Origin: JACXTP01 sp963827905
GTDB taxonomy: Archaea > Thermoplasmatota > Thermoplasmata > Methanomassiliicoccales > UBA472
Length of the DNA: 64,000 nucleotides
Reading direction: 5' to 3'
NCBI GenBank assembly: GCA_963827905.1
Contig: CAWHCB010000001.1
Span: 62,001-126,000, forward strand
Made by a program: the position numbers and the translations under genes
The notes under the pieces: model-generated
Database searches by the model: none
What the model was told of the DNA's origin: nothing
The model's input: only the letters and a program-made list of their open reading frames with translations
Shown: piece after piece, positions 45,855 to 56,032 of the stretch
How the letters are laid out: each line of letters starts with the position of its first letter
Position numbering within the stretch: position 1 is the stretch's first letter

Positions 45855-48800
45855 GCACCTTGAAGCTGACCAAGGGATATTTCGCCTCTGCGGCCATTCT
45901 CATTGTCCTATTAGTGCTCTCGATATTGCTGCTTCCGCTCACCTATGCGTTGGTGGCCGTCGTGGTCCTGATATCGGCCTTCATCCTCCTGGATGCCAGC
46001 CATCATAAGGTATTGTTCACGATGGCCCGGCGTAACTTCATCAGACGCAAGAGCACGACCGCCTTGGTCATCGGTGGTCTGATGGTGGGAACGGCCATCA
46101 TAGCGGCCTCGTTCGTGGTCGGGGACACATTGGACAACATGATAGTTAATGAGGTCACGAAGGGCGCAGGTGATGTGGACTTCGTTGTCGCTTCGATCAA
46201 TGAGCAGGGAGGTTACGATTTTTACAACCAGACCTTCTCGGACAACCTCACAGCACAGTTCCAGTCGATACCCAATGTGGTCGCTGTGGCCCCTTTGGTA
46301 ATGGACTCCTTCAGTATCCAGAACCTAGACAACGGTCTCTCCACACCCAATATCATGGCGACCGGTGTGAACGAGTCCCTTTGGACGGCATTCGGTGGGT
46401 TCCAAGACGATGATGGAAGGACATTCTACACCGCTCCGTCCGCGACAGGATGCTATCTATTTGTCGACGCTGCCAAGGACCTTGGGGCTAACGTGGGGGA
46501 CTCGGTGGTGATAGCTCAAGGTGAGACCTTCCTGGTTCTCACCGTAGAAGAGATTGTTAGGAACAATGAGCCCGGGCAGGGCGGTCTGAACAGCGCGGTC
46601 TGGGTGGACATCCAGACCCTCCAGGTAGGCTTTAATCGGACCGGGGAGATAAACACCTGGTTCATCCACAACAGCGATATCAATGGCGAGATCTATGGCA
46701 ACAACGACCAGGTGAGGGACGATATAAATGCCATATTGGCCCCGATAGAGCCCAGCACTGGCCTTGAGATCGTCTTCGATGTTAAGCAGATATTGGTGGA
46801 TGGACAGGCCCAACTAGAGATCTTCACCCAATTGTTCCTGGTATTCGGTTCGTTCTCTGTCATCGCCGGCATTGCTCTCGTTATAAACATCTTCACCATG
46901 CTCGGTGAGGAGCGCAAGAGCGAGATGGGCATGGCCCGGGCTCTTGGGATGCGTAGGGCCGACCTGCGCAGATTGCTCACCTATGAGGGTCTACTTTACG
47001 CCGTGGCGGCCTCCGCCGTAGGTTCGTTGTTCGGTCTGGCGATAGCCTATGGATTGATCTATTTCGTCGATACTGCATTTCAGTTCGCCAGTGTGCCACT
47101 GACCACATATTTCTCCTTCACAGGGTTCTCATTGGCGATCTCCTTCTTGGCCGGGTTCCTGCTGACGATCGCGACCGTCTACATCACCACCAGGAGGATA
47201 TCCAATCTGAACATCGTCCGGGCCGTACGTAACATACCCGAGCCACCGGTGGAGAGAAAGGACCGGCGCGCGTTCCTAATGGGAATTGCAGGAATATCGG
47301 TGGGGCTACTGTTCATTCTCGTGGGCATCTTAACGAAGAAATGCCGGTCCAGCATATGCAGGCCTTTCCACGATGATTCTGTCCTCTGGATTCATCCTCC
47401 GTCGCATAATGGGAGATAGATTGGCATGGAGCATTGCCAGTCTGGCGACCTTGATATTATGGTTACCCCTCCCGGAACAGATAACACCGTTCAACGACTA
47501 CGAATTCGGCATCGAGATGTTCATCATAAGCGGTCTCTTCATGGTGGCGTCCTCCCTGATATTGGTCATATTCAACTCGTCCTCGATCGTCTGGTTCATG
47601 ACAAAGCTCTTCAGGACCCGTGGCAGCTATAGAGCGGTGGCTATCACCGCGGTCTCCTATCCACTCAGGGCCAGGTTCCGTACCGGGCTAAGTATATTCA
47701 TCTTCGGCCTGGTGATATTCACCGTAACCGTCCTGACGATACTCTCGGGGTTGATCGGAGCAGGTGTCGCTACAATGGTAGAGGAATCCTCGGGCGGTTT
47801 CGATGTGATCGCCTTCAAGTCTTTGCCCGTCCCCATGCCGAACGACCCCTGGCAGTACATCAACGAGTCAGGAGGGCCGCTCCAACCTGGGAACGTATCT
47901 AATATGATCGCGCTGCCGGCCATGCCTGCGACCGCCAATTACACCGGCGTCACATCCACAGGTTCCGTTGTACTTGCTGATAAAGGAACGAGTGTGATCG
48001 GATTCGATCAAAGGTTCTTCACTGAAGGCAACTTCCCCTTGTCGCAGTTCAACAGTTCCATCTATGGAAGTGCAGAAGAGGTATACCAGGCAGTGCTTTC
48101 CGATCCAGGTCTTGTGATCGTGGACGGTAGCTTCGTAGTTATGGATGGGGGAAATTTCGGTGGGCAGCCAGGAGTGGAGCAGAGCCCAGGGGTCACATTG
48201 GGACAGACTATCCGTCTGGAATCCGTGTTCGGTACTTTCCAGAACGTAACTGTGGTCGGGGTCATGAAACAACAGTTCCTGAGCGGAGTGTATATGGCCA
48301 CTGATGTCGTGACCACTGCATATGGTGCAGAAGGCCCCTCCATCATGCTCATCAACTTCGCGACCGGGTTGGATGTGGCAGAGCAGGCGGCGCTATTGGA
48401 AATCGAGTTCCTCCCCTGGGGTGTGCTCACCATCAACGTCGAGCAGCTGGCCCAGGAGATCACCGGGGCCATCAATAGCATCTTCACCTTGTTCCGCGCC
48501 TTTCTGGCCATCGGTCTGATAATCGGGATAGTGGGTCTAGGGATCATCACCATCCGTTCCATAAACGAACGTAAATTGGAGATAGGCATGATGCGCGCCA
48601 TAGGTTTCAGAAGAAGGATGGTGGTCGTCAATTTCGCCATCGAATCAGCTTTCGTTTCGGCCTTGGGCATCATGATCGGGACGGTCATGGGATATATCGT
48701 CGGGTATAATCTCTGGAAGACATCCTTCAGCGGTTCGGATTTCGCCTTTGTGGTGGATTGGTGGCCGATAATATTCGTTGGTCTGATAGCGTTCATCGCG

Positions 48801-48875
48801 ACGATACTATGTGTCTATCCAGCGGCTCGCGGAGCGAGCAAAGTGTCCCCCGCAGAGGTGTTGCGCTTCGACTGA
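45851..48875 (+). CDS. ABC transporter permease with two FtsX domains, one frameshift
   Basis: About 1,005 codons in two frames joined near 47340. It contains two copies of the MacB-PCD/FtsX unit: each has an extracytoplasmic domain and a three-helix FtsX core (FSVIAGIALVINIFTMLGEERKSEMGMARALGMRRADL and IIGIVGLGIITIRSINERKLEIGMMRAIGFRRRMVVV). About ten membrane spans in all, ending YPAARGASKVSPAEVLRFD. It acts with the preceding ATPase as an exporter or envelope-lipoprotein or peptide machine; the cargo is unknown. It starts at GTG 45851 in a GTGA overlap, so coupled translation sets stoichiometry. Confidence 0.87.
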
Positions 48876-49095
48876 GAAGTGGGACAATCCCGGCCTTACC
48901 CTGGAATCTAGGGGAGGAAAGCCAATGTTGCGAGCAGCGACAGAGGGTAAGGCCGGTCGATCCTTTTTATCGGACCGTTTCGATCCACGCCGTGCTTCGC
49001 GGGGCTTGATATCTAGTTGGCGAACATGCCTTATAAACCCCGGCATCAAGGTATCATCGCTGATATCAATGACGGCCGATATTTTTTCCAAGTTT

Positions 49096-50859
49096 TCAGT
49101 GCTGGATGGAATTTGCGATCGCCCCGAGGCGGCCGCAGGCCGGGCATTCCTGGCGACCGGAAGCGGTGAGCACCTGTCCCGCCTTGGACCCCTCCCTATA
49201 GACCGTGATGCCCTTGCACTTTAGACCATGGGCCATGGTGAGGGCCTCCTCCACTTCGGTGATGGAAGCGTCCGCCCTCAGGTTGATGGTCTTGGAGACC
49301 GCGTTGTCCACATGCTCCTGGAACGCCGCCTGCACCCGCACCTGGTCAAGGGGATGGACGTCGTGGGCGCTTACGAATATCCGCTTCATGTCGTCTGGCA
49401 AAATGTCCAGACCCTGCACCGAGGTATGGCCCGTCATGGCCGAAAGGACCTGCCCCACATCCAAGTGGTGTCGGGCCAAGGCCTGGAGGAACTGGGGGTC
49501 GGTCTCCCGCAGCTCCTCCCCCTCGAGCACATGGCGTTCCATGTGGAAGGCGTAATGGGGCTCGATCCCGCTGGAGCACCCAGCGATGATGCTGATGGTG
49601 CCGGTGGGGGCGATGCTGAGCAGCGTGGCGTTCCTTCGCGCCTCTTTGACACTGCTTCCCTCCAGGTTCGGGAAGGCCCCTCGAGAGTCGGCGATGGCCT
49701 GGGACGCCTCCTTGGACTTCAGATCGATCCTGGCCATGACCTTGTCGATGAGTCTCAAACAGTCCCTCGTCCCATATCTGATGTCCATCATGATCAGGAC
49801 ATCGGCGAAGCCCATCACTCCCAGTCCGATCTTGCGGTTCCCTCTCACCATGGCCTCTATTTGAGGCAGGGGGTAATGGCCGGCGTCAATGACATTGTCC
49901 AGGAAGCGTACCGCCACGTCGACTACAGCATCCAGGTGGTCCAGGTCCAGCTCGGGGCCGTTCGCTCCGGGCCTGACCATCTTGGCCAGGTTGATCGACC
50001 CTAGGTTGCAGGCCTCGAAAGGCAACAAAGGCACCTCGCCACATGGGTTGGTGGATTCGATCGTCCCAAGTTGAGGCGTCGGATTTTTGCGGTTCATTTC
50101 GTCGATGAAGATCACTCCTGGGTCGCCGTAGGCCCAGGCAGTGGAGCAGATGTCGGAGAACAAGGCATTGGCATCGAGCCTGGCGCGCTCCCGCTGGGTA
50201 CGGGGGTCCCGCAGGGTTAGGTCGCCACCCTCCCTGACCGCGTCCATGAAGTCATCGGTGATCGCCACCGATAGGTTGAAGTTAGCCAGCTCTTCCCCGG
50301 GGTCCTTGGCATGTATGAAGCTAACAATGTCAGGATGGTCCACGCGTAGCACTCCCATGGATGCCCCCCTCCTCTTTCCCCCCTGCCTGACCGCCTCGGT
50401 GGCGACGTCGAACACCCGCATGAACGATAGAGGGCCGGAGGCCAACCCCCCCGTTGACACCACCCTATCCCCCGAAGGTCTTAGTCTGGAGAAGGAGAAC
50501 CCTGTACCGCCCCCGCTCTGATGCACCACCGCCGCCCATTTCACCGCGTCGAAAATGGCCTCGATGGAATCCTCCACCGGCAGAACGAAACAGGCGGCCA
50601 ACTGTTGCATCTGGGTTCCAGCGTTCATCAACGTCGGGGAGTTGGGCAGGAAGGCGAGGGACGTCATCGCGGCATAGAACTCCTCCTCCTCGGCCTGCGC
50701 GTCCCGGTCCCGATAATCACGATCGACACCGGCGATGCACCGGGCCACCCTTCTGAACATCCCTTCCGGCGTCTCCAACGACCTTCCTCGGGGATCGCGT
50801 AAAAGGTAGCGTCTCTGCAGCACGGTCAACGCATTCTGGCTAAGCTCTATGGGCCCCAC
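49096..50859 (-). CDS. nrdJ: Adenosylcobalamin-dependent (class II) ribonucleotide reductase
   Basis: About 587 aa, intact. NSPTLMNAGTQMQQLAACFVLPVEDS, GGGTGFSFSRLRP, the active-site TNPCGEVPLLPFEACNLGSIN and the loop SIAPTGTISIIAGCSSGIEP are class II hallmarks; the C-terminus keeps a CPAC redox pair (ECPACGRLG). It makes deoxynucleotides using B12, in keeping with the corrinoid-rich metabolism of methanogens. The open frame extends to a TTG at 50904, but a good TATA (AATTATATA, 50887-50895) lies inside that extension. GTG 50859, just before GPIELSQNALTVLQRRYL, is therefore the likely start. Confidence 0.92.
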   Translation of the reverse strand: MGPIELSQNALTVLQRRYLLRDPRGRSLETPEGMFRRVARCIAGVDRDYRDRDAQAEEEEFYAAMTSLAFLPNSPTLMNAGTQMQQLAACFVLPVEDSIEAIFDAVKWAAVVHQSGGGTGFSFSRLRPSGDRVVSTGGLASGPLSFMRVFDVATEAVRQGGKRRGASMGVLRVDHPDIVSFIHAKDPGEELANFNLSVAITDDFMDAVREGGDLTLRDPRTQRERARLDANALFSDICSTAWAYGDPGVIFIDEMNRKNPTPQLGTIESTNPCGEVPLLPFEACNLGSINLAKMVRPGANGPELDLDHLDAVVDVAVRFLDNVIDAGHYPLPQIEAMVRGNRKIGLGVMGFADVLIMMDIRYGTRDCLRLIDKVMARIDLKSKEASQAIADSRGAFPNLEGSSVKEARRNATLLSIAPTGTISIIAGCSSGIEPHYAFHMERHVLEGEELRETDPQFLQALARHHLDVGQVLSAMTGHTSVQGLDILPDDMKRIFVSAHDVHPLDQVRVQAAFQEHVDNAVSKTINLRADASITEVEEALTMAHGLKCKGITVYREGSKAGQVLTASGRQECPACGRLGAIANSIQH

Positions 50860-50959
50860 TCCTCCCTTTGCTATTCCAACGGACGGTATATAATTGACTC
50901 GCAAAGTATGAACCGCGTTCAGCGCACGATGAAATATGGCCTAAGGCGATATCCGGGAG

Positions 50960-51199
50960 ATGTCCATGAGATATAGCTGCAGGACGAGGTTGAACCCTGC
51001 TGAGGTCCTAGGGCAGGCCAAGGTACGCTTTGACGGCCTGGGCCTGCGACCTACTGACGAGACCGCGTCCCGCTTGGTGCTGGAGAGCGAGAAAGGTTTC
51101 ATCGCGGTGCAGGTCCGAGGGGGCGAGAGGGGAGAGGTCGACATCATCACCGAAGGGTTCGACCGGCAAGCGAAGGAGTTCCTGAAGAGGTTGGGCTGA
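50960..51199 (+). CDS. Small protein of unknown function
   Basis: 79 aa: MSMRYSCRTRLNPAEVLGQAKVRFDGLGLRPTDETASRLVLESEKGFIAVQVRGGERGEVDIITEGFDRQAKEFLKRL. The alternation of strands and two helices suggests a compact alpha/beta fold, as in small conserved archaeal proteins, but I recognise no family. It is divergent from nrdJ and followed after 12 nt by the TRAM gene, with a GAGGAGG ribosome site between them, so the pair is likely an operon. Confidence 0.6.
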   Translation: MSMRYSCRTRLNPAEVLGQAKVRFDGLGLRPTDETASRLVLESEKGFIAVQVRGGERGEVDIITEGFDRQAKEFLKRLG

Positions 51200-51211
51200 G
51201 GAGGTTCGGAT

Positions 51212-51436
51212 ATGAAGTTCAAGAAGTACGAGGCGCCGCAGCACAAGGCGACGGTGCGAGAGGGCGAGATCTACCACGTCAGCATAAGGGACATGGGTAA
51301 GCAGGGAGACGGTATGGCCAGGGTGGAGGGCATGGTGGTCTTCGTGCGGGGAGCGAAGGTCGGCGAGGAACTGGAGGTCAGGATAACCAAGGTCTCCGGT
51401 AACTCGGCCTTCGCGGAAAAGGTGGAGCCCAGCTAA
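51212..51436 (+). CDS. TRAM-domain protein
   Basis: 74 aa, a stand-alone TRAM fold: VREGEIYHVSIRDMGKQGDGMARVEGMVVFVRGAKVGEELEVRITKVSGNSAFAEKV. In archaea single TRAM proteins bind RNA and act as chaperone-like regulators (for instance at low temperature). Strong ribosome site (GAGGAGGTTCGGAT) before ATG 51212. Its stop TAA overlaps the TAG of the convergent radical SAM gene. Confidence 0.88.
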   Translation: MKFKKYEAPQHKATVREGEIYHVSIRDMGKQGDGMARVEGMVVFVRGAKVGEELEVRITKVSGNSAFAEKVEPS

Positions 51437-52134
51437 CGTCTCAGTTCGCGCTGGAATCCAGAGCATTGCACCTTGACCAGGGGTATATGCCTTACCAGCT
51501 CATCCCCGAGGTCCAACATCTCCTCGACCGATGGGGAGGCCACCTCAATGCCGTTCCAAGGGACGTCGTTCATCGGATTCCCCAAGAACTGGTTCAGGAT
51601 CGCCTCGTCGGCGTACGGTGCCAGCTGCTCCCCTATCCTCCGCACTTTGTCCTTATCGATGTAACGGGGGATGGCGCGGGTCATGATACGCAATGGCCTT
51701 CCTTTTATCGTCTCCAAGCTTTCCCTCAATCTGGGGAGGAATGTCTCCACCCACTCGTCGCCCTGACCAGAGAGCGAGGACCAGCAACCCCTGTCGTCCA
51801 GTGGGCATTTGATCTCGATGGCGAACCGGTCAACAAACGGTAAAAGCTCTCGGATCGTGGCCGGGTCGTTGCCAGAGGTCTTAAGGGTTACCTCCTTCCC
51901 CCTCTGTTTGAGCGTCTTGACGAAGGGCACGACCTCCTTCCTCTGTATCAGCGGGTCCATCCCCCCGATGTACACTCTCTTGACCGCATCGATGCTGACC
52001 TCCCCCACCACCTTCTCCAAGGTCATATCCCTTCGATCCTGGCGACCGTGGGCGCAATAGCCGCATTTCATAGGACAACCGGAGAGAGCGATGCTCGCCA
52101 TGTCCCCAGATTTCACAATGGAGATGACCTTCAT
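51433..52134 (-). CDS. Radical SAM protein (activating-enzyme-like)
   Basis: About 233 aa. The SAM-cluster motif is LSGCPMKCGYCAHG near residue 18 (CxxxCxxC). Next is a glycine-rich VYIGGMDPLIQRKEVVPFVKTLKQRGKEVTLKTSGND region like pyruvate-formate-lyase or anaerobic NTP-reductase activases and pyruvate-formate-lyase-type enzymes. Because NrdJ nearby is class II, no activase is needed for it, and no glycyl-radical enzyme is seen in the window, so the partner is unknown. ATG 52134 (MKVISIVKSGDMASIAL) is preferred to the upstream TTG. Stop codon TAG. Confidence 0.78.
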   Translation of the reverse strand: MKVISIVKSGDMASIALSGCPMKCGYCAHGRQDRRDMTLEKVVGEVSIDAVKRVYIGGMDPLIQRKEVVPFVKTLKQRGKEVTLKTSGNDPATIRELLPFVDRFAIEIKCPLDDRGCWSSLSGQGDEWVETFLPRLRESLETIKGRPLRIMTRAIPRYIDKDKVRRIGEQLAPYADEAILNQFLGNPMNDVPWNGIEVASPSVEEMLDLGDELVRHIPLVKVQCSGFQRELRR

Positions 52135-52174
52135 GCACAATGGATGGTAATATTGAAAAGAAGTATTTTTCGTC

Positions 52175-53005
52175 CTACTTCCAGCTCAGCGATCTCGGGT
52201 TGATGCTCCTCTTGTCGGTATATATCATATCGACGAGGTCCAAGGGGGTGAGCTCGAATGTCTGGGTCAGCTCATGCAGTCCGTCGGCCTCGAGCTTCTT
52301 CCTTCCGAAGTCGACATGCTCCAAGGGCGCGATCTTAAGCTCGCTGCACAGCACGTTGAAAGGCTTCCCTGCGGTCATGGCCACGGTGGATAGGGCCCTG
52401 GTCCCGACCTTGTTGAACACACCCATGGGGGTTATGGCATCGGCGCCTACCAAGCAACAGTCAACCTCATCGATCACCGCACCGACCAGCGAATCTGGGA
52501 TGACCCTGACCTTGACCCCGTTCTTCATCAGCTTCTTGGCGGTGATGCGGCCCTCGCCCATTGGTAGGGATTCTGTCACCATGACATCGATCTCCCTCTC
52601 GCTCTTCAGCATGAGCAGTGAGGCCATGATGGTGCTCGAATAGGACATGGTGAGGAACCTCTCCCCTTGCACCAGGTTGACGAAGTTGGAGGCGATGCGA
52701 CTTGGGGCGTTGATCTCTTGGTCGGTGCACTGTTCGACCATCATCGTGATCGCGCCGTTCCAGTTCTGAACGGACTGGTTGCCAGCGATCCTCTCAATAT
52801 CCTTTGCGATGTTGTGAAAAGATGCGATGCCCGGTCTGGCCATCCTGACATCTGTGGCGAACTCCACCCATTCCGCTCTAGGCACGGTCTGGTTGTTGCT
52901 CAGGAAAGCCCTTAGGTCCTGTAATAGTCTGGAGGTCATCTCGGACGCGCCGGAGATCGAATCGCCCATGATGGCGGTGATCATGACCTGCAAGGCCGGT
53001 CTCAT
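52175..53005 (-). CDS. eIF2B-alpha / ribose-1,5-bisphosphate isomerase family protein
   Basis: 276 aa, intact. N-terminal helical part (GASEMTSRLLQDLRAFL, ARPGIASFHNIAKDIER) and the C-terminal Rossmann-like part (ITAKKLMKNGVKVRVIPDSLVGAVIDEVDCCLVGADAITPMGVFNKVGTRALSTVAMTAGKPFNVLCSELKIAP) are those of the eIF2B/MtnA/R15P-isomerase family. The GADAI...NKVGT block holds the sugar-phosphate site. The likely role is ribose-1,5-bisphosphate isomerase in AMP/pentose salvage or an initiation-factor relative; sequence alone does not separate them. No RuBisCO gene is nearby. Confidence 0.8.
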   Translation of the reverse strand: MRPALQVMITAIMGDSISGASEMTSRLLQDLRAFLSNNQTVPRAEWVEFATDVRMARPGIASFHNIAKDIERIAGNQSVQNWNGAITMMVEQCTDQEINAPSRIASNFVNLVQGERFLTMSYSSTIMASLLMLKSEREIDVMVTESLPMGEGRITAKKLMKNGVKVRVIPDSLVGAVIDEVDCCLVGADAITPMGVFNKVGTRALSTVAMTAGKPFNVLCSELKIAPLEHVDFGRKKLEADGLHELTQTFELTPLDLVDMIYTDKRSINPRSLSWK

Positions 53006-53073
53006 GACCCGAAAGATGACGCTCCTTAATTAAGGAATTTGCACTTATATTATAAAAATGGATAATGAGGAGG

Positions 53074-53556
53074 TCATGCCTCCACGTTGCTGACCACGAC
53101 CTCGTCGGAGATCGCCTCAAGCTCGGCCAGCTGTTTGTCATAATGGTTCTTCGGGTCGAGGCTTATGATGAAGTTATGTCCGCAACCGTCGCTGACCTGG
53201 TTATGGGTCCGCTTCAATATCTTGAGCACTGGCTTGAAACCGTTCCACATCTCCAGCACATCCAGTCCGTTGAGGACCACTATGCCGTTCTCGTTCTCCC
53301 GCAAGAACTTCTCCAGATAGTTCTCGAACATCCTGAGGTTCATGGGCGGGATGCACTCCTCATCGGGGCGCGGGGACAGCCATTTGGTGGTCAGAGGCTC
53401 ATGGAGGTTGGTGAACTGTCCCTTGATCTGGTTCGGGGAATGCTTCGATATGTATAATGCAGGACGCCCCCGGGCAAGCTCCTTCCTCAGGAGCTGGTGG
53501 GTTCGCAAAGGCACTCTTTCCTCTATGAGGTACATCTTCCCGTTATCTAGTTTCAT
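53074..53556 (-). CDS. DUF835 protein (second copy)
   Basis: About 160 aa: ERVPLRTHQLLRKELARGRPALYISKHSPNQIKGQF, TKWLSPRPDEECIPPMNLRMFENYLEKFLRENENGIVVLNGLDVLEMWNGFKPVLKILKRTHNQVSDGCGHNFIISLDPKNH. It aligns in outline with the DUF835 protein at 32.85 kb (ITRLHPEY / FLDGLEYLLLWN / MYIGIDP). ATG 53556 was chosen because GGGGAGGATTTGT gives a ribosome site 7 nt upstream. No sensor domain is fused to it. Confidence 0.75.
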   Translation of the reverse strand: MKLDNGKMYLIEERVPLRTHQLLRKELARGRPALYISKHSPNQIKGQFTNLHEPLTTKWLSPRPDEECIPPMNLRMFENYLEKFLRENENGIVVLNGLDVLEMWNGFKPVLKILKRTHNQVSDGCGHNFIISLDPKNHYDKQLAELEAISDEVVVSNVEA

Positions 53557-53851
53557 ACAAATCCTCCCCAACTGTTGACCGATGCTTGCCCGTCTGAGGT
53601 TATACCAATTCTACGCATTAACAATGGAAAAGAGGGTCGGGGTCCGCCTTTCAAGCGGAATAACGAGGTTTTTGTCACAACCACTGTTAACTTCAAGGCT
53701 CTTTATTTGTGGGAAACTGATTGAATTCATAGAGAAATAATTCGTCCAGCAAGATCCACATCAATACGAGTACTTACGGTGTTGGGAGCGATGACCGCCT
53801 TCCTGGATAATCCGTCTTTATAGCGTGTTTATCTTAAAGGATAAAAATGGG

Positions 53852-54283
53852 TCAATGCACCTCGGCCGATTCAAGCAACGGCACACCACTCGCTTTTAGG
53901 CTCTTGACCGCGTCCTCCACCTTGTCCACCCTCAGGATGAGGACCGCCCCGTGCTTCGAGCTGTAGGCGTAGCTGTAATCTATGTTGATCTCCGCCCGCC
54001 CCAGCACCTCCGCTACCTCCCTAAGGCCCCCCGGCCGGTCCTTCATTCCCACTGCTATCACTTCCGTGATCTTCACCATGAGGCCCAGATCGGAGAGCCG
54101 CTTGCAGGCCTTGGTCGGATCGGACACCAAGGCCCGGATGACCCCGAAGCCATCGGCCTCGGCGATGCTGAAGGCATAGATGTCTATGCCCGCCTCCTCC
54201 ATCGCTTGCGCGAACGCGGCCAGACGTCCGGGTCGGTTCTCGGTGAACATCGAGACCTGCTGTATGAGATGCTTCTTGACCAT
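53852..54283 (-). CDS. Tandem ACT-domain protein
   Basis: 143 aa with two ACT domains: QVSMFTENRPGRLAAFAQAMEEAGIDIYAFSIAEADGFGVIRALVSD and EVIAVGMKDRPGGLREVAEVLGRAEINIDYSYAYSSKHGAVLILRV. Such free ACT proteins bind amino acids and are typically paired with PaaK-type ligases in archaea. Its ATG overlaps the paaK stop (TGATG), so it is the second gene of that operon. It probably senses an aromatic amino acid to control aryl-acid activation; this is an inference from context. Confidence 0.88.
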   Translation of the reverse strand: MVKKHLIQQVSMFTENRPGRLAAFAQAMEEAGIDIYAFSIAEADGFGVIRALVSDPTKACKRLSDLGLMVKITEVIAVGMKDRPGGLREVAEVLGRAEINIDYSYAYSSKHGAVLILRVDKVEDAVKSLKASGVPLLESAEVH

Positions 54284-55600
54284 CAGATCCTCCTCCTATC
54301 GATCACGCGTTTTGCCTTGCCCTCGAACCGGGGCAGGGAGTCGGGATTGGCCAATTCCACATCCACGCTGACGTTCAACGCCGCGCGGAGGGTGTGGGTG
54401 ACCTTCTTCTTGATGCGCATCAGGTCGTCGATGCGGTCACTGAAGAACTCCCGCTTCAGCTCCACCCGCACCAACATGTCGTCCAACTCGCCCTTCCTGT
54501 CCACCTCGATCATGAAATGGCTCCCCACCTCAGGGATGGACATGAGGGCGTACTCCACCTGTGACGGGAAAACATTGATGCCGCGGATGATAAGCATGTC
54601 GTCCACCCTTCCTTGGATCCTTCCAATGCGTGGGATGGGTGCGACCGCAGGCGCACACCTCCTCATCCATGGTGGTGATGTCCCCCACCTTGTAACGGAT
54701 GATGGGCAGCGCCTCCTTCTGCAGCATGGTCACCACCAGTTCGCCTCGCTCCCCCGGGGAGACGGGCTCATGGGTGTCAGGGTCCAATATCTCGACCAGC
54801 GCCAAATCGCCCCAGATATGGATGCCCTTCTGCTCCTCGCACTCCGTGAACAATGGACCGGATAGCTCGCTCGTGCCGTAGATGTCGTAGGCCTTGATGC
54901 CCAGGTCTTCCTCGATCCTGTTCCTCATGCGCTCTGACCATGGTTCCGCCCCAAGTATCGCCCGGCGCAGTTTGGTGTCCCGTAGGAAGTTCACTCCCAT
55001 CTTCTGGGCCACCTCGCCCATGTGGAGGAGGTAGGACGGGGTGCAGGCGATGGCCGTGACGTGCATGTCCATCATCAGCTCGATCTGTCTCTCTGTGTTC
55101 CCCACACTGGCAGGAAGCACCGCCGCGCCGATACGCTCTGCGCCGTAGTGCAATCCCAGACCGCCGGTGAAGAGGCCATAGCCATATGAGACCTGGATGG
55201 TGTCCGCCCGTCCCAGACCGCATGACGTGAGCGCCCGCGCCAATGATGTGGTCCAACCGTCGAGATCGTGCTGGGTGTAACCGACCACAGTGGATTTGCC
55301 AGTGGTCCCGGAGGAGGCATGGAACCGCACCACCTCGTCCCTGGGGGTGACGAACAGTTTGTCCGGATAATTGTCCCGGAGATCGCCCTTGACCATGAAA
55401 GGCAATTTGCAGACATCCTCCAAGCATTGGATGTCGTCCGGGTGGACCTTGGCCGCCTTCATGCGTCGGCGGTAGAACTCGGAAAAGCTGTAGAGCTTGT
55501 AGACCAGGGTCTTCATCGATTTGAACTGGAGCGACCTGAGCTCCTCGCGGGGCATCTGTTCCATCCTTGGGTTCCAGTAACTGATGTTCTCACCATCCAC
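54283..55600 (-). CDS. paaK: Phenylacetate-CoA ligase family protein, one frameshift
   Basis: About 439 codons in two frames joined near 54640 (one extra base in CATCCCACGC; without it GRTHPRIGRIQGRVDDM reads through). AMP-binding motif HASSGTTGKSTVVGYT, YGTSELSGPLFTEC, the hinge IQGRVDDMLIIRGINVFPSQVE and the C-terminal Lys region FEGKAKRVIDRRR are typical of PaaK. In methanogens these ligases re-activate aryl acids for aromatic amino acid synthesis through indolepyruvate oxidoreductase. GTG 55600 is about 36 nt after a TATA-like GTTATATGG; the longer open frame to 55729 enters the RNase P RNA gene and is rejected. Confidence 0.87.
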
Positions 55601-55685
55601 CAGAGGTAACGGTGGGCGAACGCTTTGGTCCCATATAACATTGACTAAAAATGTCATGGCGAAGGTTGACACGGTTAAGGTAGTT

Positions 55686-55989
55686 GTGCCAGGTGAGGGT
55701 AGTAGTCCCCCTTCTGTTTCAGGCAGCATTCAACTAAGCACCCTACCCGCCGGTCCTGAGATCGTCATCCCAGCTGTTTGGGCTTGCTCCGGTGGGGAGT
55801 CACCGTTTCACCAGATCCCCAGGGAACGTCATCGCCAGACGAATCATCCTGCCCCCGGGGCTGTGTCGTTTCTGCGTCCTTGCCTTGGCTCTCACCAAAC
55901 CGCTACTGCGGTCCACCTTTCTCATGGAGGAGGGAACTTCCTCAGCTGGGCTTGCGCCCTACCGTCGGCCGCCCTCCCTCTCCTGGCAA
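55686..55989 (-). ncRNA. rnpB: RNase P RNA
   Basis: Catalytic RNA of tRNA 5' processing. On the minus strand the ends pair: GCCAGG (55987-55982) with CCTGGC (55693-55688), extended by GAGGG/CCCTC. Core elements appear in order: CR-I-like GCTGAGGAAGTTCCC, CAGAAACGACACAG (CR-II/III), GGTGAAACGGTGACTCCC, CCGGAGCAAGCCCAAACAG as in bacterial/archaeal type A RNA, GGGTAGGGTGCTTAGTTGAATG, and the 3' ACAGAAGGGGGACTAC (CR-V region). TATA TTATATA (56011-56017) lies about 26 nt before the 5' end; a T5 run follows the 3' end near 55650. Boundaries are good to a few bases. Confidence 0.9.
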
Positions 55990-56032
55990 TCACAACCATG
56001 ATAGAGGCGGTATATAACCATAACCGGTTGGG

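Noticed and set aside
48807..49091. Small ORFs on both strands between the ABC permease and nrdJ
   Set aside because: They overlap each other, lack start signals and match nothing.
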